DNA of 64,000 bases from Muricea muricata (GCA_963855995.1 OY979716.1:92945369-93009368), one strand, 5' to 3'. Shown: positions 45,901 to 57,179, counted from the first letter of the stretch. Notes: generated from the sequence alone by a model not told the origin. Made by a program: numbers and translations.

Positions 45901-47616
45901 TGAACACTGTTTTTTTACATAGGATTTAAAATCGGGTTATCATCATGTCAATCTTTAAAAGCTTGCACAGGAGCATCAACAGTATTTGGGTTTTTCGGCT
46001 TGGACATTCAAGACCGCTCCATCAAATTTTAAACATTTACTGTCTTACCGTTTGGATTAAGTAGTGCGTGTTTTATTTTGTTTCACTAAGTTGCTACGTC
46101 CCCTTGTCCGTAGGTGGCGGTGTATAGGTCAAATAATTTGCTTGCTTAGATGACGGGCTTGGGTCTTAACCGGATGAAATATCGGCAAATGCAGCTAGCA
46201 TTATTCAGCGACATGACCTTAATCAGTCTGGGTAATTGTGCACTGAGGACAAATCACATTGGGCTCCCATGCAAATTGGAGAATGGTTAGGTTTCATCAT
46301 CAACACTATTTCGATGCAATAATTTCTTCCACAAAAGAAGGTGGAAAAACTTAAATTGTTGCTAACCACAGTTATTTCAGACGGATACTGTTCCTACCGA
46401 TTTCTGGCAAAAATTTGCCGGATCCGTCTTGTCGTGTGCATTAGCGGTCGATCCAGTTTCTCGATTACTGACGTAGCAGATGTGTTTTACTATTGAAACA
46501 AGATCTGCATAGGACTCTATCGTGCATTTTACGCCTTCCTCTTCTTGAAGAGCTGCGTTTTTGGTATACGAATATTGACTGTTTTAACAGCTATCGTCTT
46601 CGGTCGGTTCCTTCCTCTTGCACAGTTTTGTTTGGTGATGCTAGTCATATAGGTTTTGGAGGCTATACAGCAACTCTCAACGGTTCCACCGTAAGCGGTA
46701 TGTGGACAGATGACGATATTAATAAAAGTAAATACATACTAAAACACAGAAAAGTGAAGTTATTCACTGATGATCAAGCTGCGGCCACAATTGTTTCTAT
46801 CGGAAGTTCGTGTTTAGAACTCCAAAATATTGCCTTGCAGATTTTTGAGATCTGCCTTAAAAACAATATCGAATTAAGGGCCAAATGGATTCCGCGCGAA
46901 TACCATCACTGCGCAGATTTATTAAGTCGTTTTATTGACAAAGATGATTGGGCAGTTAACTCTAATATTTTCAGATTATTAGTTGTTCGATGGAAGCCAC
47001 ATACGATTGACTGATTTGCTTCGTCTTGCAATTGCCATTTGCCTCGCGATAACTCCAGATTTTCGTCCCCTGGCAGCACAGATGTGGATGCGTTTGATCA
47101 GGACTGGAGCAACGAAAATAACTAGCTTTGTCCTCCACTTTGCCTAATTGTCCCAACCGTACAGAAGTTGCAAAAGGTTTGGAACATTAATTATTCCCGA
47201 GTGGCCTTAGAGATTATATTGGCTTTATTTGCATTTGTCAGCAATGACTTTTAAACCGTATGTTAAAGGTTTTACATTTTGCCTAAGTTATCCGAACTGT
47301 CGATTGAAGACTCGGGTCAGAGAGCTATGTACAAGAGTAAAAAGTCTGTATTTTCAGGATGTCCATCTTTTAATATGCTAGCTCTTCGTTTAAATTTTCA
47401 GTTTGTAGCATGATTAATATTCATTATCGCTTTTAGCAAGCTAATCATTTGAATTACTAGAAATACATGTATGCAGCAACCCCTCGCCACTAACTAAGAG
47501 CATGCAACTAAAGTTTCGGAATTACATGAAGTACTTAAATAGGTTGTTGTTATAGCAACACGGCAATTGTTATTCTTTCTGTATATTTTTTCACAGTGAC
47601 AAAATATCAGTTTTTA

Positions 47617-48437
47617 GGACCCATCCACACGTGTACGGATTCGTTTGTATCCGCAAACATTTAGTTGCGGTTACGCTTAGCGTCCACACGTATCCGGTGA
47701 AAACGCCGACCGTAACCGTACACTTTTGAAAACGGTCTCCCGTGGAAACTTTTGAAAACGCAACAAGTCCGGATGTGTGGACGCGCGTAACCGCAATCTT
47801 TTGAAAACGATTATGCAAATCAATAAATTTTGATACCCGCCCACGGTAAAGTTTAAAGTCCAGTCTATTTGAACGTATGCTCGCGCGTGCTTTGTCTTGG
47901 TGATTTCCTACAACAAAATGGCGCCTCAGAGCCAAACTATTGTCTCAATATTTACCGGGATAATTTCAAGTATTATCGCCTATATTCAATTAAATATTGC
48001 AATGTTACAATACCAGGCTGACTATGAAAGGATGCAAGCGACCTTAGTATGGCTTCTTTCAATGCCAGTTGCCAGAAATGTGTCCGTTAAACGTCTAAAC
48101 AAAAGGCGCCAAGCACGACCTCGAAGATTTTGGGTTAGACCTGGGAATTCGACATGTTTGCTTTAATAACACTGCACTCACAATTCAGAAACGACACAAA
48201 ATAGAGCACGTGTTTTAAAAACCAATGAACCATCACAAATCACAACAACAACGCGGGCTCATCATATATGATGGCGCATGCTCTCTAAGCAATTATAGCG
48301 TATTTGTATCGTTTTCGCGGATACGTGTGGACGCTCGAAAACGCAACGAATTCGGGTACGTGTGGACGCGTAAAGTTTTGAATCCGCAACAAAATGTTTG
48401 CGGTTACAAACGAATCCGGATACATTTAGACGGAGCC
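47617..48437. mobile_element. Harbinger-type deletion derivative, 821 bp
   Basis: The inverted ends carry GGATTCGTTTGTATCCGCAA at 47,637 and its near-inverse (TTGCGGTTACAAACGAATCC) at the right. Both sides also have shorter TGTGGACGCG-type repeats. The flanks are TTA and TTG, consistent with a mutated 3-bp Harbinger duplication. It keeps only the first part of a transposase frame. Confidence 0.75.
47918..48166 (+). pseudogene. Truncated Harbinger transposase amino terminus
   Basis: 82 codons starting MAPQSQTIVSIFTGIISSII and containing RPRRFWVRPG (about residues 67-76), the RRFWVRP motif at the start of PIF/Harbinger nucleases. It stops six residues later; no DDE domain follows in the element. 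Confidence 0.65.
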
Positions 48438-49189
48438 TTGATCCTTGTTTTATTGACAATTTTTTAAATGGCACAACATTTGTCATCGGTATGTTATTAC
48501 GCCTAATGTAAGCTTAAATTTGGTATAAAATACGACCTATTAATTGCATTAATAATAAGAAGACAATCTTGCATTTACAAAACATAAACTTACTATGAAA
48601 TTTAAACAGTTTAAATAGTGGATGAGTACGACTACGCCGGCCTTTATAAAGCATTAAAACACAAGTATAAATATACATTATCAACAAACTTGTCTTGTGT
48701 TTCTCGCCATGGTCAATTGTTGGCGCTTCTCTGTATTTTCCCCCGAATTAATCTCTCTTCAATATTCTTCGGCAGTCTCCTCGAGCCTTTGTCGTCGTCT
48801 ACGCTCGTTTCGCCTTGCTAAGCGTTCTGCTTCCGCGTTTTCCTTTCGCTGCTTGCTTGACTCCATATTTGTTGGCCTGATAAATGCTTTTTATTTAATT
48901 TTTACAACAATAAATTGTTGTTAAAGTTCCCATAACTTTTTGCAAAAATACAAGTTAAATATTTGCTGACAGTTGAATAACTTGAATTCGTGATTAAGTT
49001 GATCAACAACAAATTTTAAATCTGACCAATCAGTGTTAGCCATTCATGATAGTATGCCATATTGTTGAGATCAGTGTGAGCATGACGTCATGACCTACCA
49101 AAAAAAATCTCATCCCCATCGCCCATGAACAGCGACTTTGAACTTCGCTTATGCACGATTAGTAACCCTCGCCCCGGGCTTACGCCCGG

Positions 49190-49500
49190 AACAGCGCTTT
49201 GCGCCGTTGGCTCGGGGATTACGCCATGCGTTGTTGGCAGTGTGTCAGTATAACTGCGGTTAAAGTGCTTAGCCATATGTTGTTGGCAGTGTGAAAGTAT
49301 GTTCCAATGATTTACCATATGTTGTTGGCTGGACGAAAATGTATTCCAATGATCCGCTATATGTTGTTGGCTGGATGAAAGTCTGTCCATAGAATAATTA
49401 GCCGTATGTTGTTAGCTGTATAATCTCAGTATAATTGGCCATATGTTGTTGGCCGTGTGATTTATCTTATAAAAATCAGCCATGTATGTTCTTGGCCTGA
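49190..49500. repeat. Degenerate tandem repeat (42-bp core period)
   Basis: The word ATATGTTGTTGGC recurs near 49,275, 49,317 and 49,359 with a 42-base spacing and more loosely at about 49,223, 49,405, 49,440 and 49,487. Because 42 is a multiple of three, the minus strand reads a 14-residue repeat (SSQQHMVNHWN) over 49,390-49,250. There is no evidence that it is expressed. Confidence 0.8.
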
Positions 49501-50255
49501 TGCTCTATAATTGTATTACTAATAGATATGTGTAAAAGTTAGTTTACTCTTTTATACTTACTCTGGTCATCACAGTTTCTTTCAGATATCTGGTGTACAG
49601 ATTCGTGGACCAGTTTGAATACATGCTTCCTTGCGGCATTTGTTACCGCATTTGATCAACCTTCAACTGAATGCAAGAGCGAACTCCACGAATCTCTAGA
49701 TCCCGGAAGAGTTACATGTCCAGTATCAATAACAGAAAAAGTCCTGGATCTGTTCCCTCCTCGTAGCGACAAAAACTTACCAATAGTTAGGTGTATATTT
49801 GCGTCTAAGTCCAAGGAACGTTTTCACGAGAATAGCAGGCGTATCTTATTTAACAATCAAGGATGATTTTAAAAAATCTTCCAATTCAGGATGTCAGTTA
49901 CTTAATAGTGATATTCTTGACAATCATGGAGGTTGGAAAAATCCAGCGTCAAAGAACAGATATACTAAATATGCAGTAGATGATCTGCTCCAAGTTAGCA
50001 AATCGCTTGGGCTTTAAGTTGCGTTAAAGTATTACTCTCTTGTTGGGGGAGAGAAGAGCATACCTGGGCCCCAACCTAGATTTCCTCTAATCTGGGGCTT
50101 TTTTCCAGCCTCCCTGGCAACTCTCCTGCTTTGTGTGTAAATAATTAATATTGTATTAAGTTTTGTATATGACAGTCGCTTGAACGACCCTAATACAATG
50201 ATTTTCAATGTATTGTCTGTTTGTGTGTGTTTAATTCCATAGAGTGGAATACTAT

Positions 50256-50371
50256 GTAGTACTAATTTAGGGTGGAATACTTTATTATTTTAGTACATAA
50301 TACTAATTTAGGGTGGAATACTTTATTATTTTAGTACATAATACTAATTTAGGGTGGAATACTTTTTATCT
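50256..50371. repeat. 41-bp tandem repeat, three units
   Basis: TACTAATTTAGGGTGGAATA repeats with the GGTGGAATAC word at 50,271, 50,312 and 50,353, exactly 41 bp apart. Confidence 0.93.
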
Positions 50372-50484
50372 GAGTGTGACGCCGCTTGTGGAAAGGAGGT
50401 CAGTGCGTTTAAATAAAAGTTTACATACATATACATACATACCTCTCCCATAATCACAGCCATGCAAAAAATGACTTTTTCAAA

Positions 50485-50880
50485 TTGTGTAACTGTAACA
50501 CAAAATAAGTGTAAAGACGGTTTTTTACACGCTACTTTGCGTCAGAATTACACAGAAATATTAACACGAAATGATGTGTAATTTCAACGCAAACAATACT
50601 TACACAAACTTACACAAACAATGCTTAAACTTTGCACAAAACGAATGTGCAACTTTACACAAACCTGTGTTTAGCATTTTACACAATAAAACTGGGTTTT
50701 TGATACACAAACTTGTGTGTAACTACTTATTATCTATCGAGACTTACACAAATGGTGTGTAACCACCAAATTTGCTTAAACAAATTTTGTGTAATTATAA
50801 CTGGAATATTATTTACACAAAGCAATGTGTAAACCAAAATCAGGTTTACACATATACTTGTGTATGTGGAATGGTAGATG
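50485..50880. repeat. Array of about nine TTACACAAA..TGTGTAA hairpins
   Basis: Imperfect palindromes of about 20 bp recur every 25-60 bp, for example TTTACACAAACCTGTGTTTA, CTTACACAAATGGTGTGTAA and TTTACACAAAGCAATGTGTA. The spacers are unrelated. One unit, TTTGCACAAAACGAATGTGC, differs at both arms in a way that keeps pairing. Confidence 0.85.
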
Positions 50881-51600
50881 GCAGTTATTTTAGTCAATTT
50901 TTCACCATCATTTCACTGCAGGGAAACAGGACAGCGAAGCGGCTTGAAAAAAAAAGCCACAGCCTGCTTTTGAAATGAACGAAATTATAAAGGATGATTC
51001 AGGATCATGCACATCCTGACTAGTGAAAGTACTTATTTTTAAAATGGTGTTAGTGAACATATAGCCACCTAAAGGATTAAGGTACCCAATTTTTTTTGCT
51101 TTGCGATAAAACGCGCACAAGTCATCGGCCGTGGCCGTTCCCTGAGATGCCTGCTCTTCGGGTGTTTGGAAATTTGGGTCTACGACTCATTTCCGCTCTG
51201 CCTCGTATTACAAATAATGGAAGCATTGTTGATTGTTCGTACGCGCCAAGTCCTCGCGCAAGATTGAGCAGATCTAATGAGCGTTTTGAAGGTCAAAACT
51301 TGAATCTCTTAGCATCCTGCTGCTGTTCGTTACTTTTAAAATGTCCGTTGAAGTTAGTGGGAAAGGGAAGAAAGTTACCGATAGTTTGGCGGAACGGGTA
51401 ACGGTAAAACGCGAGTTACAATTTATGTCAATTCATCCATTATTTACATAATGCACGTTGTAGGCTTGTAGCAGAATATATTTTTTCAGTGATATTTATA
51501 TTAACACAGTAACACTTGGCAAATACTTGTCAGTTGTCACATGCATCACATTGTCTTCAGTTGATTTTAATTTATATAATTCACATTCACTAATAACAGG
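50881..51600. other. Unassigned
   Basis: An open frame at 51,096-51,401 has no recognisable motif. I see no other structure. Confidence 0.35.
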
Positions 51601-51617
51601 CAAAGATAAATACTATT

Positions 51618-51975
51618 AATCTGACACTGCAGAGAACAACGAAAAATTCGTTGTCTCGAGCGGGTCTCGAGCGGGATTCGAACTCGCATCTTCGGGTTTC
51701 TAGACCGCCGCTCTACCAATCGAGCTATCGAGTCAACTGGGATTGGTAGCGAGTCTTATCCAATTTAAGTGCACGAAATATTTTCGTTACAACTTAACGC
51801 TTGCCTTTGAGGACGGGCAGTGTTTCAACTCTATTTCAGAACCATTCTCAGAGATATGAAAAACTATGCGATGCGAGTTCGAATCCCGCTCGAGACAACG
51901 AATTTTTCGTTGTTCTCTGCAGTGTCAGATTAATATGAATCTAGTTTTTCATATCTCTGAGGATGGTTCTGAAAT
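51618..51975 (-). mobile_element. tRNA-derived SINE, inverted composite
   Basis: The minus-strand tRNA-like head is at 51,665-51,734 (TAGCTCGATTGGTAGAGC as A box, GAGTTCGAATCC as B box), with the CTCTGCAGTGTCAGATTAAT tail on one side and the body (to about 51,862) on the other. From about 51,867 the next segment (B box plus tail plus start of body) is in the plus orientation. This creates a hairpin with about 33-bp arms (AGAGATATGAAAAACT against AGTTTTTCATATCTCT). The same family is in TRAF intron 5. Confidence 0.82.
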
Positions 51976-52097
51976 AAATACTATGGTAAAACCGTGAAGG
52001 TTTGTACGATTAGAAGCAGAGGAATAATTAATAAATAATAATTATATAGTGTTTACAAAATGGAACTTCCCTATACATTCTTTAATATGTGTTTCAG

Positions 52098-53222
52098 AAG
52101 AATGTGATGGGGATGAAATGAAAAAGAATGAAGCAAGCACTTCAGTAAATGGTCAGAAAGCTACCGTAATGGGTAAGAGCATCGTACCACACTATCTGAA
52201 TGCTTCTTTGTGCAAGCATAATGACGTCACTCAGTAGTTAATAGTAACGCAACTAAGACAATTAGTGCTCCATTGGTGCTGTTTTAGGGAGAAAAAGTTG
52301 AACTCTGAAGTTAACATTTTATCGTATTTGTTTCACTTGATATTTTCAAATGATAGAAATATTAAACACCTACATGTGACCTGTAAATACCATGTGAGCT
52401 CATTGCGCACAGAGTCAAATATTTTTTTAAATTAAAATAAAGTGTTATATTTAGTCATGAAACTAAGTCTCAAAGAATGCAGAACAAGGTGTTCTGCTTG
52501 GTTTTAAAAAGCTTTGTCAATCAAATCAGAATATTCTGCCCTATTTGAACGAATGGAGGTAAATACAGGTGGCATTAACCCTTTTTGAACTGGATTTAAA
52601 CTGGGTTCACTGCTCGTTGTTGCTGTACTTGTTGATTTTAGTTACCAGGCTAGAAACATTCATTTATTTTATTTTTTCAATTAGTTTACGAGTTTGAACG
52701 AATTTTAGGCGTTGATGGTATCAAGAAAAAGTATCAAAAGAATCTGTGTACTGTGGCATCTTCAATTGTTGGAGTTACCAGAGAAATCAAGACAAAGAAT
52801 TCAAACGAAGAAATAACAAAAATTAACTTACTATTAATTTACTCCAAGAGTGTTGAAATGCACAAACATAAGTATTTTTTGTTCTCTAATGCCTGATTAT
52901 TTGTAAAGAGCACTGCTAAGAGTGTCAGTAGAAGCCTTCAAGATAATGTGAGACCTAATATTAATTATATCATTTTCTAATTACCTAGATGAGTTGTCAG
53001 TGATAGCATTGGCACCTTTTTCGCACCTCCTAGGGAAGAAGGCAAAGGATGACTACGAGTTAATTCAAGTTGTTGATGTAAGTTACACTGATAAATAACG
53101 AGTTAATATAATTGAATGCATTACTTAAATTTATAACAGTCGTAGTTCTGTCTTGATTTATAATTATTTTATGTTTTCATCTTTAGCACCATACTGAGCT
53201 CAAGAGTGCCACACAAAAATAA
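52098..53222 (+). CDS. Possible 3' exons of an unrecognised gene
   Basis: Four exon-like pieces lie on the plus strand: 52,098-52,172 (EECDGDEMKKNEASTSVNGQ; acceptor GTGTTTCAG, donor GG|GTAAGA), about 52,684-52,870 (YEFERILGVDGIKKKYQKNL onward; acceptor TTTTTCAATTAG), 52,989-53,077 (DELSVIALAPFSHLLGKKAK; acceptor CTAATTACCTAG, donor GAT|GTAAGT) and 53,187-53,222 (HHTELKSATQK then stop; acceptor TTCATCTTTAG). The last two join in frame. The first and second do not join in frame with the sites seen, so the model is incomplete. I do not recognise the product. Confidence 0.28.
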
Positions 53223-53504
53223 GACGCCATGCCCACGAATTTTAGTACAAGGCAATTTGGACTGCCCAAGTGAAATTGCGATGACTGCGGAAAACAGTAT
53301 CATCACACATATATAGAACGAGTTTAGAGGACGGTATTTTTTTGTTTATTGCATGTTGTTACATATTCATGTTTGAATATCCCCCAAGTGTCAAACAAAT
53401 GTGCATTTACATCCAAAGGTGTTTCTAAGAGATACATGATGGACAATCAATAATTCAATAATTAATTTTATTAAAAAGCTTGACAATTTGAAAACGCACA
53501 GCAA

Positions 53505-53725
53505 AAAATGATTTTCTTATTAAGAAAAAACTACTGAAAATAAGAAAAACATTTCTTGAAATAAGAAAATCTTTTCTTAATAAGAAAATATTTTTTTAAA
53601 ATAAGAAATATTCTAGATTTAAGAATTGGTTTCTTAAGTCTTTCTTCCCAAAATCTGTTTTCTTAAAATAAGGATTTTTCTTGCTCCTTAAAGTATGTTT
53701 TTCTTAAAATAAGAAACCAAATATT
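53505..53725. repeat. Second TTTTCTTA..TAAGAAAA palindrome cluster
   Basis: The same motif family as at 34.15-34.35 kb: repeated TTTTCTTAATAAGAAAA-like hairpins with variable loops. Confidence 0.8.
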
Positions 53726-54131
53726 AAAGACATTAATTTTAATTCCTATATAACTTAGTTTTTAGCGCAAATTATATTAAACTATAAAAAAGCACGATAT
53801 TAAATGTTCTTCTATAACTGTAGAACCTTTTCTCAGAAATATGAAATATATGCTAATTAAATTTCTAACACTGCTAACATCACCAACAAAAAAATGTTAG
53901 TTTAAGCGGGATCTGGACTTGCATAACGCAATTTTGGGATTAGCGCTCTTCCCAAGACAAGCATTACGTCCTGAATAAATATCGAACACATGACTTGTAA
54001 ATGTGTTCACTACAGATCAATTGATGGATACATGTGTATATTGATATATTCGACAAAGACAACCTTTTGAAAAGGACAGTATATATGCAAACAAAGGTAC
54101 AATTGTATAAATAAATATAATTCAATATGTA

Positions 54132-54725
54132 CAGAGGCCCTGTTAGGGGTTTTAGGTATAAGGTATATTTACCCAAAGTATTTTAGTTATAAAGTATAAA
54201 TAACGATAGACTTTTTGGTATAACGTATAAATGATCACTGGCATTATACTTTTAGGTATAGCAAAAACTGACCACAAAACATTTTGTGTCAGCTATTCGA
54301 GGCATTTGGGAGCATTTATTTGTCAATAGTTACTAATACTGACCGCTTTTAATATCTCGACTGCCTCAGCCTGAATTTGCAGAGTTGAAGTTCCACGGCG
54401 GTATTTGTGAGAATATAAAATCTGCTAAAAGTAAGTGTTACTACTACAGGATTTTCGGATTGTCACATTCTCGCTTCTACTCTGGAAACTTCGAGCAAAA
54501 TGACTCACTAAATTCACAGGTGTCACAGGTGATGTCCAAAGAATGAAAACAACCCGGTGAATGATTTTGCAAGGGGTGAAATAGTGTACAATGCAATTAA
54601 AAGAAAACAAGAGTTGGTGCGGTACTTTTGGGTATAAATGTGTCTGTCATTTTAGGTATAAGGTATAAATGACCTCTTAATAATAGGTATAAGGTATATT
54701 CAAGACCCCTCTAACAGGGCCTCTG
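54132..54725. mobile_element. MITE-like element with CAGAGGCCCTGTTAG ends
   Basis: It starts CAGAGGCCCTGTTAGGGG and ends CCCCTCTAACAGGGCCTCTG. Subterminal TTTAGGTATAAGGTATA words appear several times on both sides. The flanks (ATGTA and TACAT) are inverted rather than direct, so the duplication cannot be read cleanly. CAG ends suggest hAT, unproven. Confidence 0.75.
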
Positions 54726-54864
54726 TACATAATGAAAGAAATTGAATGAACTTTAAAAACAATGTACTATAGACCTATCACTTTTATACATCCTGTATGG
54801 GATCATTAAAATCAAGCGTTCGTACCTTATACAATGTAGCTGGAAATGCCCTCCTGGATGCAAG

Positions 54865-55113
54865 CTAAAACTTCAGTGGATTTCTTCCCTTAACATGCTC
54901 TGCAATTACATCATTAATGTCACATTTCACAGGAACATAAAGTTTACCTAGATTGTCCTCCTGAGTGTGGAACACATTGTAATCAACCAAGTTTTCATAA
55001 GAAGCAATCCCAGTTTCCATAGCCTCTGTTTCCTTGACATGATATGCCTGGAAGCGTTCACTGAAACACATTGTTTCAAGTGGAATGTACTCAAAGTATA
55101 TAAAATGACTCAC
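54865..55113 (-). CDS. Candidate carboxy-terminal exon of a transposon-type protein
   Basis: Minus-strand frame with PLETMCFSERFQAYHVKETE, then ENLVDYNVFHTQEDNLGKLY and VPVKCDINDVIAEHVKG, ending NPLKF. The pattern of an aromatic/Cys strand, xExFxAYxV and a final VPxKxxI resembles the carboxy ends of large TE-derived proteins found in fish and cnidarians. It may belong with the exon at 57.2-57.5 kb. Confidence 0.4.
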   Translation of the reverse strand: MSHFIYFEYIPLETMCFSERFQAYHVKETEAMETGIASYENLVDYNVFHTQEDNLGKLYVPVKCDINDVIAEHVKGRNPLKF

Positions 55114-55228
55114 ATTCCATATTTGTTAGATAATCCCAAATATAGGTAACAACGAATCTTAATCAACTTCGTATACAATCACTCCACTCTTGTGGAAATA
55201 TGTACCATGGCACACAACCCAAGATGAT

Positions 55229-55447
55229 TTATGCACGTTCTTCAGCTAGATGCCACAATCCAAATCCATCCATTTTTTCTCTGAGACGTTTCCGCACAGA
55301 CTCCTCAGCTAATGACATAGAACTATACTTTCTTTCTGTGGAAAAAAAGAATGGGACATAACAGCTGGGCATTTTGTTGTCGCTGTCTAAAATAGCGCGG
55401 GCGCATTTCTTGAACTTAATCTTTTTTTCTTCGAACAATGAAAACAC
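55229..55447 (-). CDS. Unrecognised exon-like frame
   Basis: A 72-codon minus-strand frame containing KMPSCYVPFFFSTERKYSSM and SVRKRLREKMDGFGLWHLAE. About 20 bases of it (CAAAATGCCCAGCTGTTATG) recur in the opposite orientation at about 57,082. Possibly a fragment of the same TE-type gene; function unknown. Confidence 0.25.
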   Translation of the reverse strand: MFSLFEEKKIKFKKCARAILDSDNKMPSCYVPFFFSTERKYSSMSLAEESVRKRLREKMDGFGLWHLAEERA

Positions 55448-56960
55448 GTATTTTGAGATAATTTTTTAAAGTCTCTTGCTGATTTCTTCATGGAAAATAA
55501 GACGTTTCTCAACAAAATAAGTCACAGTGTTTGTATGCAACGATATAACAGCGTAATCGAGTGCAAACGTGCGGAGAAATGCTATTTAGAAATTGGCGAC
55601 AAATGGATATTTTCCACTCATGGTCAGAATTTCAGAGGCAGGGTTTAACTACATGGAAACAAGCAAGTGTTCTCATTTTACTGTTGGTAGATGCTTAGTA
55701 ACTTTTTATTCCACAGGTATGCTCAGTAAGTTGTTTGTTGTACCTGTATCCGGAATCATATGTGTCTGAAAATACACAATTTGAAGAAAATGACACATAT
55801 TCCCCTTGTAGATTCGCAGAGTATAGCCGTTGCCTTTAATTAAAAATTGTGCTTTATGAAAGTTAAATCCTACTTTGTTCTATTAAAGCTTGAACCATTC
55901 ATAGGAAAAATGCGCCAGATGTGGCAATCAACAAATGCATTTGCTGTAGTGCAGATGACATGTGATGACAAGCTATTTGAATTGCTCCACTATCGGCTTA
56001 TTATATAGTAAAAATAGCTGCAAAATGATGTTGAAGAGAATCGAGTATTGCTGTTGTGATATAGGAAGTGCTATACTGATTTGTTCAAATTTAGAAGTCT
56101 CATGGTACTGTTTAACACAGGCATGTTTGCCTTGTGAAATCCTGTAGTGACATGGCATATAAATGCAAATATCTCAAAAGTTTGACTATTGCCTTTCTCT
56201 GAAATATGCCCTAAAATTATCTTTTCATACCAAGTGTCCTGGTAAAGTTAGTGGGCATGCTGGGAAAAATGCGCACGATATATTTTTTTTACCTAAATCA
56301 TGTACATCCAGTAATCTCATAATATTTTGCTCCCTCTTTCTAGTCACATAATAGCTATATATTCACTCACTGTAAATGAAAATTTGATACAATGTTGCTT
56401 GCACCCTGATAAAGTAATGAAAGTCTTTTGTACCCCTTTAATTCTATATAAAAGTTGTAGACATGTGTCAAATTTTGCACTTGGCTGTTAGCATGTTACT
56501 GCTAAGGCTTAAATTATGTTGCATTTATTGAAATGATATTATAAAACAATCTAAATATGCTTTTTTATTGCAATTTTCATGAAATAATCACAAAAGTTGT
56601 TATACTGGTATACAATTGTGCAGTTTTTTATGTGCAGCATATGCATTAATTTGATAAAAAAAATTACATTTATTTTTATTATATTTTATGCTTTATTTGT
56701 AATAACATTGCTTAAATCCTCCAAACCAGTCAACAATGTCTTTCTAGCTTGTATACCTATGTTTTTAATCCGTATCTACTTGGACTGGACAAATGATGGG
56801 TAATATTCATTGACTGAATTTTAAAAAAGTACGAGCTTGCCTGTATTCATAGCATAAAAGCAAAACAATAAAGCAAAATAATAAATTTTTAAGTTAGAAC
56901 CTTTGTGGTGGATCGGTTAACGTTTTTCACTAAATATTAAAGTATTTTTGTTCATTAAAG
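55448..56960. other. Unassigned
   Basis: AT-rich DNA with short frames on both strands. I see no supported gene and no clear repeat. Confidence 0.35.
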
Positions 56961-57179
56961 TGGTCGTTCTATGAGTATTGAAGCCAGTCAAATCCAAAAA
57001 ACACTCTATTCATACGCCGCCATATTGAATTTCACTCCCTCGCCCCAGGGATTGCGCGCTAAATTTGGCGCATGCTCCGTACAAAATGCCCAGCTGTTAT
57101 GGGACATTGGATCTTCTGTTGAATCCCCAAAGTTGCTACATTCATTGAGTTGGCATCGTTCAGCCAATGATTTGCCAGG

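Larger units (their letters stand above)
45918..50017 (+). pseudogene. DIRS-like tyrosine-recombinase retroelement, decayed and interrupted
   Basis: Reverse transcriptase traces begin at about 45,920 (DLKSGYHHVNL, then FTVLPFGLSSACFIL near 46,045) and SHWAPMQIGEWLGFIINTIS near 46,255. An RNase H-like open frame spans 46,493-47,014 (VLFGDASHIGFGGY; KVKLFTDDQAAATIV; AKWIPREYHHCADLLSRF). A tyrosine recombinase carboxy terminus closes it at about 49,880-50,017 (LDNHGGWKNPASKNRYTKYA, then LLQVSKSLGL). This domain order is the DIRS pattern. Stops and frame changes occur throughout, and most of the recombinase is lost or replaced by a Harbinger-type insertion (47,617-48,437) and a tandem repeat (49.2-49.5 kb). 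Confidence 0.78.

Noticed and set aside
49615-49866. Open frame as a separate gene
   Set aside because: It lies in a shifted frame within the DIRS-like recombinase region; stops and lack of motifs suggest decayed element sequence.
51096-51401. 101-codon frame as a gene
   Set aside because: No motif, no splice context, and length is unremarkable for this base composition.
51665-51734. Possible functional tRNA gene
   Set aside because: A and B boxes are clear but the anticodon stem does not pair properly and the segment is embedded in a repeated SINE body and tail.
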